A stretch of DNA of 64,000 nt from Actinokineospora pegani (GCF_009745975.1 NZ_WHOL01000074.1:54052-118051); one strand, 5' to 3'. Positions 1 through 14,617 are shown, counted from the stretch's first letter. Notes: generated by a model from the sequence alone, not told the origin. Translations and numbers: made by a program.

Positions 1-1294
1 GCCGCCCGCCCCGGCCCAGACCGCGGTCATGCCGCCGCTGGGCATCGACGGCGACACCGTCACCATCCCGGCCGAGGTCGCCGCCGGGGGCACCCCGCCG
101 GGTCTGCCCGAGCCGCTCCCGCTCGACGACGACGACTCCGAGGAAGTGGACGAGGAGCGCGACGGGCTCGCGGCCGTCCACGAGATCTGGCCGACCTTCA
201 CCGGCCAGCCACCGGAGACCGGGCAGCCGTTCACCGCGCCCGCCCAGCCGCAGACGTCCAAGACGCGGCTGAACGAGAAGTACAACTTCGACACCTTCGT
301 CATCGGCGCGTCGAACCGGTTCGCGCACGCGGCGTCGGTCGCTGTCGCCGAGGCCCCGGCCAGGGCGTACAACCCGCTGTTCATCTGGGGCGAGTCGGGT
401 CTGGGCAAGACCCACCTGCTGCACGCGGTCGGGCACTACGCGCAGCGCCTGTTCCCCGGGATGCGGGTGCGGTACGTCTCGACCGAGGAGTTCACCAACG
501 ACTTCATCAACTCGCTGCGCGACGACCGCAAGGTGGCCTTCCAGCGCCGCTACCGCGACATCGACGTGCTGCTGGTCGACGACATCCAGTTCCTCGAGGG
601 CAAGGAAGGCACCCAGGAGGAGTTCTTCCACACCTTCAACACCCTGCACAACTCGAACAAGCAGATCGTCGTCTCCTCCGACCGGCCGCCCAAGCGGCTG
701 GAGACGCTGGAGGACCGGCTGCGCACCCGGTTCGAGTGGGGCCTGATCACCGACATCCAGCCGCCCGAGCTGGAGACGCGCATCGCCATCCTGCGCAAGA
801 AGGCCGCCCAGGACCGGCTCGCCGCCCCCGCCGAGGTGCTGGAGTTCATCGCCGCCCGGGTCGAGGCCAACATCCGCGAACTCGAGGGCGCCCTGATCCG
901 GGTGACCGCGTTCGCCTCCCTCAACCGCCAGCCGGTCGACGTCGCCCTGGCCGAGATCGTCCTGCGCGACCTGATCGCCGACTCCCAGGCCCCCGAGATC
1001 AGCGTCACCACGATCATGGGCGTCACCGCCGAGTACTTCGGGGTGAAGATCGACGACCTCTGCGGCCCCGGCAAGACCAAGGCGCTGGCCCAGGCCCGGC
1101 AGATCTCGATGTACCTGTGCCGCGAGCTCACCGACCTGTCCCTGCCCAAGATCGGCCAGACCTTCGGCGGCCGCGACCACACCACGGTCATGCACGCCGA
1201 CAAGAAGATCCGCAAGGAAATGGCCGAACGGCGCCGCGTGTACGACCAGGTCCAAGAGCTGACCACCCGCATCAAGCAGCGCGCCCGCGGCTGA
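1..1294 (+). CDS. dnaA: Chromosomal replication initiator DnaA (5'-truncated by the window edge)
   Basis: DnaA is the AAA+ ATPase that binds DnaA boxes at oriC and opens the duplex. The reading frame is open through the left edge, so the N-terminal domain I and part of the variable acidic domain II lie outside; the first ATG seen (29) is internal. What remains has a Walker A motif (GESGLGKTH), Walker B (LLVDDIQF) and an intact C-terminal domain IV with the DnaA signature around [10 protein letters not shown], the helix-turn-helix that reads the DnaA box. It ends with TGA at 1294, well before oriC. Identification is secure; only the start is missing. Confidence 0.97.
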   Translation, partial: PPAPAQTAVMPPLGIDGDTVTIPAEVAAGGTPPGLPEPLPLDDDDSEEVDEERDGLAAVHEIWPTFTGQPPETGQPFTAPAQPQTSKTRLNEKYNFDTFVIGASNRFAHAASVAVAEAPARAYNPLFIWGESGLGKTHLLHAVGHYAQRLFPGMRVRYVSTEEFTNDFINSLRDDRKVAFQRRYRDIDVLLVDDIQFLEGKEGTQEEFFHTFNTLHNSNKQIVVSSDRPPKRLETLEDRLRTRFEWGLITDIQPPELETRIAILRKKAAQDRLAAPAEVLEFIAARVEANIRELEGALIRVTAFASLNRQPVDVALAEIVLRDLIADSQAPEISVTTIMGVTAEYFGVKIDDLCGPGKTKALAQARQISMYLCRELTDLSLPKIGQTFGGRDHTTVMHADKKIRKEMAERRRVYDQVQELTTRIKQRARG

Positions 1295-1352
1295 CCGCCC
1301 CGGCACCGCACCCCGGTGTCCCACGCTGCCCGGTTCACGCCGGTCCTGAGCG

Positions 1353-1390
1353 TTATTGGGGCGGTGGAGCACCCTCCACCGCCCCAATAA
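1353..1390. repeat. Perfect 17-bp inverted repeat, 4-nt loop, downstream of dnaA
   Basis: Arms 1353-1369 and 1374-1390 are exact reverse complements (TTATTGGGGCGGTGGAG on the left) around the loop CACC. It sits 58 bp after the dnaA stop. It could stop dnaA transcription, but no T-run follows, and it shares its ends with the other palindromic modules of this interval, so a simple terminator role is only one possibility. Confidence 0.8.
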
Positions 1391-2102
1391 CCAGGCGCTC
1401 GGCCCCGAACCCGCTGATCCCGTGACCCGGGCTCAGCACCCCCGCCCCTCGCCAGGTCCTGGCGGGGGGCGACTTTATTGCCACGGGGGACGCCCCTCCC
1501 CACGCCCAGAAAACTCGGCCTCCCCGCGAACTCGCGCCATCCCGCCCCACCGGAAACCCCACCCTCCCGACACGGCCACGCCCCGCCGCCGGCACGCTGT
1601 GCACGGCGCACGGCACCAGGTGGAGCCGACCAGCCGACCCACTCGCGCTCGATTCATATTGCTCCAGGGCGGGCCACTCCCCACCCGCAGAAAGAACCGG
1701 GCCTCCGGCGCGCTGCGCGCCAAGTCCAGCACCCGGCAGAGCCGACCGGGCCGCCTGCCCGCGCCCGAGAGTTATTGCCCCAGGGGATGGGCCTCCCCAC
1801 TCGCAAAAAAATTCGTCGCCGGTCGGGCCGCGGTCGGTCTCCTGGTCCCGATCGGATGCCCCGGACCACGCGCAAAGCCGGACCTGCTGTCACGACCGCG
1901 AGCTGCCGCCGGCACGCTGTGCGCAGGACCCGGCACCAAGTGGAGCTGATCAGTCGCTCCGCACGCGCGCGCCCCTTATTGGCGCGGGGGACAGCGCTCC
2001 CCACACCCAGGAAACTCGACCACCCGGCCGGGCGGGCAGCGCGGGCCGGCACGCTGTGCATGGCGCCCGGAACACCCGGCCACGCCGCCGAGCCCCACCG
2101 GT

Positions 2103-2140
2103 TTATTGCTGGTGGGGAGGCTCATCCCCACCAGCAATAA
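2103..2140. repeat. Perfect 16-bp inverted repeat, 6-nt loop
   Basis: Arms 2103-2118 (TTATTGCTGGTGGGGA) and 2125-2140 are exact reverse complements around GGCTCA. It is the second fully intact member of the dnaA-oriC palindrome array; compensating differences relative to the 1353 hairpin keep the stem while the core sequence changes, which suggests selection on structure (inference). Confidence 0.8.
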
Positions 2141-2524
2141 GTTCGCCGTCGCCCGGGGTGCCGACTGGTGCCCGACCAGCGGCCGGCACGCTTGGCGAGT
2201 CCCGAAATGGTCGCGGTCACCCGCTTGACCTGTCACACCGCGGACGTCGGTCGCCGCCCGCCACCGCAGTTGTTATTGCCGACGTGGACGACCCCCCTCG
2301 CCAGCAATAAACCCCGTCGCTCAGCGCACGTCCCGTGCCGCCCGTCTTACTGACGCCGTGCAGCGGTCAGCGCAGCCCCAGAAAAGTTCGCCCGCCCCGG
2401 CCGGGGCGGGCTCCGGGATGGGCAGACAGGGGCACCGAGACGGGTGTGGGGACCGCTCCGCCGGGGTAGAAAACCGTTGGCAGCGCTGGGAATGGGTGGT
2501 CTCGGTCACCGAAACAGGGGAGTT

Positions 2525-2830
2525 TGCCTGTGCATAACCCTGTGGGCGGTTGCGTCGTAGCCTGTTGGCAACTTGGCCAACTTCTGGGGATGGAGATGTG
2601 GACAACTCGGCCGCCCTGTGGACAGATCAAGCCTGTGGATAACTCCTCCACAGACCGGTCACTTTGTCCACAACTTGTCCACAGGGGTTATCCACATGGG
2701 GACAGGGGCTCCGACCTGCTGATACAGCAGTTATCCACACAATCCACAGCCCCTACTGTTACTACTATCTTTTCTCTCTTCCAGAAGAATAAAAGCTAGA
2801 AATAAGCGGGCTGTGGATCTGTGGACCAGC
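2525..2830. other. oriC: Replication origin oriC (DnaA-box cluster and AT-rich stretch)
   Basis: Perfect DnaA boxes (TTATCCACA or its complement) lie at 2634-2642, 2688-2696 and 2731-2739. One-mismatch boxes include TGTGCATAA 2529-2537, TGTGGACAA 2597-2605 and TTGTCCACA at 2664-2672 and 2675-2683; further weaker matches fall at 2617-2625, 2740-2748 and 2812-2820. A distinctly AT-rich run at about 2756-2806 in otherwise GC-rich DNA is the likely unwinding element. Position between dnaA and dnaN is the standard actinobacterial location. The frequent G/C substitution in the third position (TTGTCCACA) is common in high-GC actinobacterial origins. Confidence 0.93.
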
Positions 2831-2993
2831 GGCGGTCGGGCAGCGGCTGGAGCAGTGGGCGCAGTGGCTCCCGAGGTGACGGGCGGGCTGGGCACGCTCT
2901 ACGGTTGGGCCCTACAGCGTGGACAGCCCGACCGGTCCGATGGCGCGACACGGTGCGCCCTGCTGGCGGTGGTCGGGCCTGGAAAGGACTCCC

Positions 2994-4130
2994 ATGAAGA
3001 TCCGCGTCGAGCGCGACGGCCTCGCCGACGCCGTTGCCTGGGTCGCCCGCAGCCTCCCGTCCCGGCCACCGGTCCCCGTCCTCGGCGGGGTTCTGCTCGA
3101 CGCCGGGTCAGCCGAGGGCGAGGCGGAGGGCCTGACGGTCTCCGGTTTCGACTACGAGGTCTCGGCCACGGTCGGCGTCCCCGCGACGATCGCCGACGGC
3201 GGCCGGACCCTGGTCTCGGGCAGGCTGCTGGCCGACATCACCAAGTCGCTGCCCAACCAACCGGTCGAGATCTCCGTCGACGGGTCGCGGGTGGCCATCT
3301 CCTGCGGCAGCGCCAAGTTCAGCCTGCCGACCATGCCGGTCGACGACTACCCGCAACTGCCCGCGATGCCCCAGCACGCCGGGGAGCTCGCGGGCGAGGT
3401 CTTCGGCCAGGCGGTCAGCCAGGTGGCGGTCGCGGCGGGCAAGGACGACACGCTGCCGATGCTCACCGGCGTCCGGGTCGAGATCACCGGGGAGAAGCTG
3501 ACCTTGGTCGCGACCGACCGGTTCCGGCTGGCGATGCGCGAGTTCGAGTGGAAGAACTCCGGCGACGTCGAGGACGCCGCCGTGCTCGTGCCCGCCCGCA
3601 CCCTGGCCGACGCGGCCAAGGCGCTGGGCAGCGCGGGGCGCTCAGTGGAGCTGGCGCTCTCGCCGACCGACGGCCTGCTCGGCCTGTCCGGCTCCGGGCG
3701 CCGCACGACCAGCCGCCTGCTCGACGCGGAGTTCCCGCGCTACCGGCAGCTCCTGCCCAGCGAGCAGACCTCCGCGGCGATCATCGGCGTCGCCCCGCTC
3801 GTCGAGGCCATCAAGCGCGTGTCGCTGGTGGCCGAGCGGGGAACCCAGGTCCGGCTGGAGTTCGCCGACGGCGTGCTCCGCCTGTCCGCGGGTGGCGACG
3901 ACGAGGGGAGCGCGGAGGAGGAGCTGGCGGTGGACTTCACCGGCGAGCCGGTGACGATCGCGTTCAACCCCGGCTACCTGCAGGACGGTCTGGCCGCGCT
4001 GCACTCCGACCGCGCCGAGCTGTCGTTCACCACCCCGAACCGGCCCGCGCTGATCAAGCCGGTCGGCGCGGAGGGCGAGGTCACCCCCGGCTACCTCTAC
4101 CTGTTGATGCCGGTGCGCCTGCCAGGCTGA
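2994..4130 (+). CDS. dnaN: DNA polymerase III beta subunit (sliding clamp)
   Basis: The beta clamp encircles DNA and tethers DNA polymerase III; it also binds mismatch-repair and translesion enzymes. The product is 378 residues from ATG 2994, close to other actinobacterial clamps, starting [14 protein letters not shown] and ending [11 protein letters not shown], the typical clamp C-terminus. The start is set by the ribosome site GGAAAGGA at 2981-2988; an upstream in-frame ATG at 2919 would add residues not found in clamps and lacks a site. Three repeated clamp domains fit the length. It lies just downstream of oriC and 31 bp before gnd. Confidence 0.97.
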   Translation: MKIRVERDGLADAVAWVARSLPSRPPVPVLGGVLLDAGSAEGEAEGLTVSGFDYEVSATVGVPATIADGGRTLVSGRLLADITKSLPNQPVEISVDGSRVAISCGSAKFSLPTMPVDDYPQLPAMPQHAGELAGEVFGQAVSQVAVAAGKDDTLPMLTGVRVEITGEKLTLVATDRFRLAMREFEWKNSGDVEDAAVLVPARTLADAAKALGSAGRSVELALSPTDGLLGLSGSGRRTTSRLLDAEFPRYRQLLPSEQTSAAIIGVAPLVEAIKRVSLVAERGTQVRLEFADGVLRLSAGGDDEGSAEEELAVDFTGEPVTIAFNPGYLQDGLAALHSDRAELSFTTPNRPALIKPVGAEGEVTPGYLYLLMPVRLPG

Positions 4131-4161
4131 TCGCCGGCACACCACGAGGATGGAGACAAAC

Positions 4162-5076
4162 GTGCAGCTCGGACTGGTCGGCTTGGGCAAGATGGGCTTC
4201 AACATGCGCGAGCGCTTGCGCAAGGGAGGCCAAGAGGTCGTCGGCTACGACCGAAACCCCGACGTGAGCGACGCGGAATCCCTGGCCGACCTGGTCAGCA
4301 AGCTCGAGGCGCCGCGCGTGGTGTGGGTGATGGTCCCCGCCGGGGAGGCCACCCGGGCCACCGTGGCCGAGCTCCACGACCTGCTCAGCGAGGGCGACCT
4401 GGTCATCGACGGCGGCAACTCCCGCTACACCGAGGACAGGGTCAACGCCGACCTGCTCGCGGCCAAGGGCATCGGCTACCTCGACTGCGGGGTGTCCGGC
4501 GGGGTCTGGGGCAAGGACAACGGCTACGGCCTGATGGTCGGCGGCGACGCCGAGCACGTCGAGCGGGCAATGCCGATCTTCGACGCGCTGCGCCCGGAGG
4601 GGCCGCGCGACGAGGGCTTCGCGCACGCGGGCAGCACCGGCGCGGGCCACTACGCGAAGATGGTGCACAACGGCATCGAGTACGGCCTGATGCAGGCCTA
4701 CGCCGAGGGCTTCGAGCTGCTGGAGGCCGCCAACGAGGTCACCGACGTCGCGGCCACCTTCAAGGCCTGGACCCGGGGCACGGTCGTGCGCTCCTGGCTG
4801 CTCGACCTGCTGGTCAAGGCGCTGGAGGAGGACAAGGGCCTGAGCCAGCTCTCCGGCTACGTCGAGGACTCCGGCGAGGGCCGGTGGACCGTCGAAGAGG
4901 CGGTCCGCCACTCGGTGCCCGCGCCGGTGATCTCCGCGGCGCTGTTCGCCCGGTTCGCCTCGCGCCAGGACAACTCGCCCGCGATGAAGGCCGTCGCCGC
5001 GCTGCGCAACCAGTTCGGCGGGCACGCCGTGCACAAGGCGGGCCCGAGCTCGGGCACCGGCGCGACCCCCGAGTAG
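4162..5076 (+). CDS. gnd: 6-phosphogluconate dehydrogenase, short decarboxylating type
   Basis: Oxidatively decarboxylates 6-phosphogluconate to ribulose 5-phosphate in the pentose phosphate pathway. The N-terminal dinucleotide site [12 protein letters not shown] and the substrate-binding stretch [15 protein letters not shown] are visible, and the 304-residue length matches the short, homotetrameric form rather than the 470-residue enzyme. The second strand of the Rossmann fold ends in an acidic GYDRNP, which in this subfamily suggests NAD rather than NADP use (inference). I prefer GTG 4162, which has GGAG six bases upstream, over ATG 4150, whose upstream site would be too close. The stop overlaps the recF start by one base. 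Confidence 0.92.
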   Translation: MQLGLVGLGKMGFNMRERLRKGGQEVVGYDRNPDVSDAESLADLVSKLEAPRVVWVMVPAGEATRATVAELHDLLSEGDLVIDGGNSRYTEDRVNADLLAAKGIGYLDCGVSGGVWGKDNGYGLMVGGDAEHVERAMPIFDALRPEGPRDEGFAHAGSTGAGHYAKMVHNGIEYGLMQAYAEGFELLEAANEVTDVAATFKAWTRGTVVRSWLLDLLVKALEEDKGLSQLSGYVEDSGEGRWTVEEAVRHSVPAPVISAALFARFASRQDNSPAMKAVAALRNQFGGHAVHKAGPSSGTGATPE

Positions 5077-6233
5077 TGCACGTCCGGCACCTGCAGGTCG
5101 TCGACTTCCGCTCCTGGGAGCAGGCCGACCTGGAGCTCGAGCCAGGGGCGTCGGTGCTGGTCGGGCGCAACGGCCAGGGCAAGACGAACCTGGTCGAGGC
5201 GATCGGCTACGTGGCGACCCTGGGATCGCACCGGGTCGCCACCGACGCGCCGCTGGTCCGCCTCGGCGCGCAGCAGGCGATCATCCGCACGGCGGTGGTC
5301 AACGACGGCCGGGAGCTCACCGTCGAGTTGCAGATCACCCCGGGCAAGGCCAACCGGGCGCGGGTCAACCGCGGCCCGGTGCCCCGGCCCCGCGACGTGC
5401 TGGGCATCCTGCGCACCGTCCTGTTCGCGCCGGAGGACTTGGCCCTCGTCCGCGGCGACCCGGGGGAGCGGCGCCGGTTCCTCGACGACCTGCTGGTGCT
5501 GCGCGCGCCCCGGTACGCCGGTGTGCGCGCGGACTACGACCGGGTGCTCAAGCAGCGAAACGCCCTGCTCAAGAGCGCGGCGACCAACCGGCGCGCGCGC
5601 CGCTCGGACCCGGACGCCCTGGTCACGCTGGAGGTGTGGGACGGGCACCTGGCCACGCACGGGGCCCAGCTCCTCGCGGCCCGGCTGGACTTGGTGGCCG
5701 ACCTGGGTCCACTCGCGGCGGCCGCCTACGCGGGGGTCGCACCGGAGTCCCGCCCGGCGCGCGTCGACTACCGCTCGAAGATCGAGGACTCACTTCCCGA
5801 GGGGTACGGGAAGGATGGTGGGCAGCGCGCCGACCCGGAGGTCGTCGCCGACGCGCTGCTCGCGGAGATGGCACGCAGGCGCGACCAGGAGCTGGAGCGC
5901 GGGGTGAGCCTGGTGGGCCCGCACCGCGACGAGTTGGACCTGGTGCTCGGCGACGCCCCGGCCAAGGGGTACGCCAGCCACGGCGAGTCGTGGTCGTTCG
6001 CGCTCGCGCTGCGGCTCGGGTCCTACGAGCTGCTGCGCGCCGACGGGGCCGAGCCGGTGCTCGTGCTCGACGACGTGTTCGCCGAGCTGGACCGGCTCAG
6101 GCGCCAGCGGCTGGCCGAGGTGGCCGTCGCAGCCGAACAGGTGCTGGTGACCGCCGCGGTGGAGGAGGATGTGCCCTCGGAGTTGCGCGGCACGCGCTAC
6201 GCCGTGGTGGACGGGACGGTGAGACGTGTCTGA
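5076..6233 (+). CDS. recF: DNA replication and repair protein RecF
   Basis: RecF is an ABC-type ATPase that loads RecA at single-strand gaps with RecO and RecR. The 385-residue product has Walker [10 protein letters not shown], the ABC signature region [14 protein letters not shown] and Walker [13 protein letters not shown], all in the usual order. GTG 5076 shares its first base with the gnd stop (TAGTG), so translation is likely coupled; an extended frame starting at 4323 runs through gnd and is not real upstream of this. The 3' end overlaps dciA by eight bases. The dnaN-gnd-recF-dciA order matches mycobacteria. Confidence 0.95.
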   Translation: MHVRHLQVVDFRSWEQADLELEPGASVLVGRNGQGKTNLVEAIGYVATLGSHRVATDAPLVRLGAQQAIIRTAVVNDGRELTVELQITPGKANRARVNRGPVPRPRDVLGILRTVLFAPEDLALVRGDPGERRRFLDDLLVLRAPRYAGVRADYDRVLKQRNALLKSAATNRRARRSDPDALVTLEVWDGHLATHGAQLLAARLDLVADLGPLAAAAYAGVAPESRPARVDYRSKIEDSLPEGYGKDGGQRADPEVVADALLAEMARRRDQELERGVSLVGPHRDELDLVLGDAPAKGYASHGESWSFALALRLGSYELLRADGAEPVLVLDDVFAELDRLRRQRLAEVAVAAEQVLVTAAVEEDVPSELRGTRYAVVDGTVRRV

Positions 6234-7023
6234 TCGGGGCCCGGCCGACGCCGACGACCTGTTCGGCGGCTCGCTGCGACCGTCACGGCGAGTGACATCC
6301 CCAGGCGCGCGCTTCCGCACGTCTGGGGATAAACCTGTGGATAGTGTGGATAACACCGGGTCGAAGGGGCCGTCTGGAGTACCCGATAGGGGCTTCGGCG
6401 GCCAACGATCCACACCCACCGGTGGACAACTGCCCGATTCATCCACAGGCACGCCCCCGGGTGTGGGAGAGCCGAGTGCGGAGCGTGGTGGGCCCGGTGG
6501 GGGTGGGCAACCCGAACAGCCCAAGGGCGCTGATCTTGCCAGAGCCGCTCTCGCCGCCGCGCGGGAGGTCGCCAAGGCCAAGCCGCGCCGCCGCGGTGTT
6601 CCACGTGGAACAGCCACCGGTGGCGGCTCCCGGGCCCGGCGCCGGTGGTCGGGGGCGGGCAGTGACGACCGCGACCCGCAGCCGCTGGGCAGGCTCGCGT
6701 CCCGGATCGCCGCCGACCGCGGCTGGCACCAGAACCTGTCCGGCGGGCAGGTGTTCGGCCGGTGGGCGCAACTGGTCGGGCCGGAGGTCGCCGAGCGCGC
6801 CAAGCCCATCGTCCTCAAGGACGGGGAGTTGACGGTGCAGGCCGAGTCGACCGCCTGGGCCACCCAGCTCCGGCTCATGCAGCGCCAACTGCTCAGCAGG
6901 ATCGCCGCCGGAGTGGGCCGTGACGTGGTGAAAAGCCTGCGCGTGCTCGGCCCGGCCGCCCCGAGTTGGCGCTACGGGCCCAGGCACGTCCCCGGCCGCG
7001 GACCACGGGACACCTACGGCTGA
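6226..7023 (+). CDS. dciA: DciA-family helicase loader (DUF721)
   Basis: DciA loads or supports the replicative helicase DnaB in bacteria without DnaC/DnaI. The C-terminal 100 residues (from about [14 protein letters not shown] to [10 protein letters not shown]) are the DUF721 domain; the N-terminal 150 residues are disordered, rich in Gly, Pro and Arg, as in actinobacterial members. GTG 6226 overlaps recF by eight bases, indicating co-translation. Odd feature: the DNA encoding the disordered part carries a cluster of DnaA boxes (6324-6353) whose AT-rich codons stand out from neighbours. A 217-bp gap then separates it from gyrB. Confidence 0.9.
   Translation: MSDRGPADADDLFGGSLRPSRRVTSPGARFRTSGDKPVDSVDNTGSKGPSGVPDRGFGGQRSTPTGGQLPDSSTGTPPGVGEPSAERGGPGGGGQPEQPKGADLARAALAAAREVAKAKPRRRGVPRGTATGGGSRARRRWSGAGSDDRDPQPLGRLASRIAADRGWHQNLSGGQVFGRWAQLVGPEVAERAKPIVLKDGELTVQAESTAWATQLRLMQRQLLSRIAAGVGRDVVKSLRVLGPAAPSWRYGPRHVPGRGPRDTYG
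6324..6353. promoter_or_regulatory. DnaA-box cluster inside the dciA coding sequence
   Basis: TGTGGATAA is perfect at 6345-6353; TGTGGATAG (6336-6344) abuts it head to tail; TGGGGATAA (6324-6332) is a third, one mismatch away. TCATCCACA at 6439-6447 is another single-mismatch box in reverse orientation. Such density inside a coding region is unlikely by chance in DNA of this composition. Confidence 0.7.
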
Positions 7024-9223
<2,200 letters not shown>

Positions 9224-9290
9224 TCAGACAGCCTGATCGGACAGTCGAACCGCGCGCACCCGCACAGCTCTTCCGAAGGGACCACCGGTC

Positions 9291-12782
<3,492 letters not shown>

Positions 12783-12804
12783 CAGCCAGTAGGGGAATCC
12801 GCTC

Positions 12805-13731
12805 GTGACCACACCCGAGAAACCGGACGCCGCCGCAGAGTCGGAGCGGAGCACGGTCATCACCTCCGCCGACACGACGCCTGAGACCGGGGCGGGGGAC
12901 GCGGCGCCGGACTCGGACACCACGGTGCAGACACCCAAGCCGGACACCTCGGCGAAGGCCCCACCAGCCGCCCCGGGCAAGGACAAGCCCGGGGCGGGCC
13001 TGGGGCCCGAGAACGACCCCGACAGCGGCAACCACACGCCGCCGCCGTGGGCCAGGGGCGAGGACGACGAGGCCGAGCCCCGCTCGGACGCCACCCAGTC
13101 GCTGCCCAAGGTCGGCTCCGGGTACACCCCGAGCGGGGCGTACCGGCAGCAGGTCAACACCGACCACGCCGCGGGCGGGTACGACGACTTCGCCGCCCAC
13201 GACGAGGAAACGATCAACGTGCCGCGTCCGGTCATCAGCGGCACCGCCGCGGGCAGGCTGTTCGGCGGCGCGTCCTCGGTCGCGGTGGACGACGAACGCC
13301 TCGGCGCCGCCGCCGCCCCGCCCGGCACCTCGGCCACCCCGCCGAGCGCGCTGCGCCGCCCCGGCCGCGGCCCGCGCCGGGCCAACCTCCAGGTCAAGCG
13401 CTTCGACCCGTGGTCGGTCCTCAAGCTGTCGCTCGTCCTGGGCGTCGCCCTGTTCTTCGTCTGGCTCGTCGCCGTCGGCGTCCTCTACGCCGTGCTCGAC
13501 GGCATGGGCGTCTGGGACAAGGTCAACGGCATCTCCGGCGAGCTGCTCAACGGCGAGGGCTCCACCGACGAGGCGCTCATCAGCGCGGGACGCGTGTTCG
13601 GCATCGCCGCGATCGTGGGCGCCATCAACATCGTCCTGTTCAGCGCCCTGGCCACCGTCGGCGCCTTCGTCTACAACGTCTCGGCCGACCTCGCCGGCGG
13701 CCTGGAAGTCACCCTCGCCGAACGCGAGTAG
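12805..13731 (+). CDS. DUF3566 membrane protein downstream of gyrA
   Basis: Function unknown; the gene sits after gyrA in mycobacteria (Rv0007 position) and many actinobacteria. Residues 1-185 are a disordered, Pro/Glu/Asp-rich cytoplasmic segment with several Thr-Val/Ile pairs (for example EETINVP); the last 110 residues form the DUF3566 domain with two membrane helices (around SLVLGVALFFVWLVAVGVL and GAINIVLFSALATVGAFVYN). Start GTG 12805 has AGGGGAA at 12791-12797, and the gene is 22 bp from gyrA, so it is probably in the same operon. Assignment to the domain family is firm, the role is not. Confidence 0.88.
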   Translation: MTTPEKPDAAAESERSTVITSADTTPETGAGDAAPDSDTTVQTPKPDTSAKAPPAAPGKDKPGAGLGPENDPDSGNHTPPPWARGEDDEAEPRSDATQSLPKVGSGYTPSGAYRQQVNTDHAAGGYDDFAAHDEETINVPRPVISGTAAGRLFGGASSVAVDDERLGAAAAPPGTSATPPSALRRPGRGPRRANLQVKRFDPWSVLKLSLVLGVALFFVWLVAVGVLYAVLDGMGVWDKVNGISGELLNGEGSTDEALISAGRVFGIAAIVGAINIVLFSALATVGAFVYNVSADLAGGLEVTLAERE

Positions 13732-13748
13732 AGGGGGACCGGTTTGGG

Positions 13749-13781
13749 CGGGGAGAAGCCCGTGCGCTAGTCTTCTCCCCG
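13749..13781 (+). terminator. Hairpin between the DUF3566 gene and tRNA-Ile
   Basis: Ten-base arms 13749-13758 (CGGGGAGAAG) and 13772-13781 pair perfectly around a 13-nt loop. It lies 18 bp after the DUF3566 stop and nine bases before the tRNA, so it may end the gyrase operon transcript or mark tRNA processing. There is no T-run. Confidence 0.5.
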
Positions 13782-13790
13782 TTCCACAAC

Positions 13791-13864
13791 GGGCCTATAG
13801 CTCAGGCGGTTAGAGCGCTTCGCTGATAACGAAGAGGTCGGAGGTTCAAGTCCTCCTAGGCCCA
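13791..13864 (+). tRNA. tRNA-Ile (anticodon GAT)
   Basis: A 74-nt cloverleaf: acceptor GGGCCTA (13791-13797) pairs with TAGGCCC (13857-13863); the anticodon stem CTTCG/CGAAG encloses CTGATAA with anticodon GAT at 13825-13827; the T-loop GTTCAAGTC is typical. CCA is not encoded. Position after gyrA matches ileT in mycobacteria. Confidence 0.97.
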
Positions 13865-13882
13865 CAGACTCAGGCGACTCGT

Positions 13883-13940
13883 GTCCACGGAAAGCGTGGA
13901 CCGGGTCGTCTGTCGTTGTATCTGGGGGCCGAGCCCCCAG
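13883..13940 (+). terminator. Two-hairpin module after tRNA-Ile
   Basis: First hairpin GTCCACG-GAAAG-CGTGGAC (13883-13901), then CTGGGGGC-CGA-GCCCCCAG (13922-13940) followed by GCCCCCACGGTGC. The same two-part module follows tRNA-Ala, and its second half follows tRNA-Leu, so it behaves as a tRNA-linked 3' element, probably termination or 3'-end processing. Confidence 0.65.
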
Positions 13941-14095
13941 GCCCCCACGGTGCGGGGGTCGGGTTGGGTGGGTGTGGGGGATGGGTGGGGGGCGGGGTGG
14001 GTGGGGGCGGAGTTGATCTTTGGGGTTGTGGCAGGATGTGTTTTGCGTCTCGGGTGGTCCGGGACGGTGTAGGTGCTTTGAAGGAGGCAGTGGCT

Positions 14096-14236
14096 GTGAA
14101 GAAGCTCCTCGCGCTCGCCGCGGTTGCAGGTGGCGTCCTCTTCGTCGTTCGCAAGAAGAGCGCGGCGAAGGCTGAGGCGGACCTGTGGCGCGAGGCCACC
14201 GCCCCCGCCGCCAACAACGGCGTGAAGAAGGCCTGA
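14096..14236 (+). CDS. DLW-39 family small protein
   Basis: A 46-residue protein starting MKKLLALAAVAGGVLFVVRK: a short hydrophobic helix followed by a basic stretch, then AEADLWREAT, which contains the DLW motif naming this actinobacterial family, and a disordered tail. Function unknown; likely a single-pass or membrane-associated peptide. GTG 14096 is chosen because AAGGAGG at 14081-14087 is eight bases upstream; the much longer open frame starting at 13916 covers the post-tRNA hairpins and is not coding. It lies between tRNA-Ile and tRNA-Ala, its usual location. Confidence 0.85.
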   Translation: MKKLLALAAVAGGVLFVVRKKSAAKAEADLWREATAPAANNGVKKA

Positions 14237-14276
14237 GATTGACCCGAGCCAGCACGGGGTACCGTGTTGGCGTCAA

Positions 14277-14349
14277 GGGGATGTAGCTCAATTGGCAGAG
14301 CACTGCCTTTGCAAGGCAGGGGTTAGGGGTTCGATTCCCCTCATCTCCA
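14277..14349 (+). tRNA. tRNA-Ala (anticodon TGC)
   Basis: 73 nt: acceptor GGGGATG (14277-14283) pairs with CATCTCC (14342-14348) with one G-U pair; anticodon stem CTGCC/GGCAG holds TTTGCAA with TGC at 14310-14312; T-arm GGGGTTCGATTCCCC. CCA is not encoded. Matches mycobacterial alaT position. Confidence 0.97.
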
Positions 14350-14367
14350 CGAACTGGGGTGAACCCT

Positions 14368-14424
14368 GCCCACGGAAAGCGTGGGCCGGGGCGTTCGTCT
14401 TCACACTGGGGGCCGAGCCCCCAG
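14368..14424 (+). terminator. Two-hairpin module after tRNA-Ala
   Basis: GCCCACG-GAAAG-CGTGGGC (14368-14386) then CTGGGGGC-CGA-GCCCCCAG (14406-14424), followed by ACCCCCACGGTGCGG. Loop and second hairpin are identical to the copy after tRNA-Ile; the first stem shows a compensated change (T-A pair there, C-G pair here), evidence for a functional RNA structure. Confidence 0.7.
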
Positions 14425-14454
14425 ACCCCCACGGTGCGGTGGCTCTCGTTCCAG

Positions 14455-14569
14455 CGTTGGTGGCTTCCTAGGTGGCCAGTGGTGGCTTCTAGGTGGCCGT
14501 TGGTGGCCAGTGGTGGCTTTTGGGTGGCCAGTGGTGGCTTTTGGGTGGGCGTTGGTGGCTTGGGTGGGC
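14455..14569. repeat. Imperfect tandem repeat, unit about 20 bp
   Basis: Units of the type GTGGTGGCTTTTGGGTGGCCA run head to tail from 14455 to 14569, with five or six copies of 11-23 bp (units start at about 14456, 14479, 14499, 14510, 14531 and 14551). It lies in the gap between the tRNA-Ala hairpins and the doxX 3' end; no gene is seen in it. Confidence 0.75.
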
Positions 14570-14617
14570 AGGGGGTGCCCCCCGGTGGTGGACGGGGGGC
14601 ACCGGGTGTCCTCGGGG

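Larger units (their letters stand above)
1353..2390. repeat. Array of about seven or eight degenerate palindromic modules between dnaA and oriC
   Basis: Modules of about 40-45 bp begin TTATTG (one begins CATATTG), pass through a G-run then a C-run, and end either CAATAA or CAGAAA/CAGGAAA followed by TCG. Starts seen: 1353, 1475, 1655, 1772, 1976, 2103, 2273, and a diverged one near 2347. Modules at 1353 and 2103 are perfect hairpins; the others have decayed right arms. A second motif, CCGGCACGCTGTGC, recurs exactly at 1589, 1909 and 2046 and in part at 2183, some 57-67 bp before modules at 1655, 1976 and 2103. No convincing gene is seen here: long open frames on both strands are Pro/Arg/Ala-rich, as expected by chance in GC-rich DNA. 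Function unknown. Confidence 0.75.

Noticed and set aside
1356..2236. Pro/Arg-rich frames in the dnaA-oriC interval
   Set aside because: They run through the palindromic modules, overlap each other on both strands and lack start signals or a recognisable domain.
4323..5075. In-frame extension of recF upstream through gnd
   Set aside because: gnd is clearly coded in another frame; RecF N-terminus is at GTG 5076.
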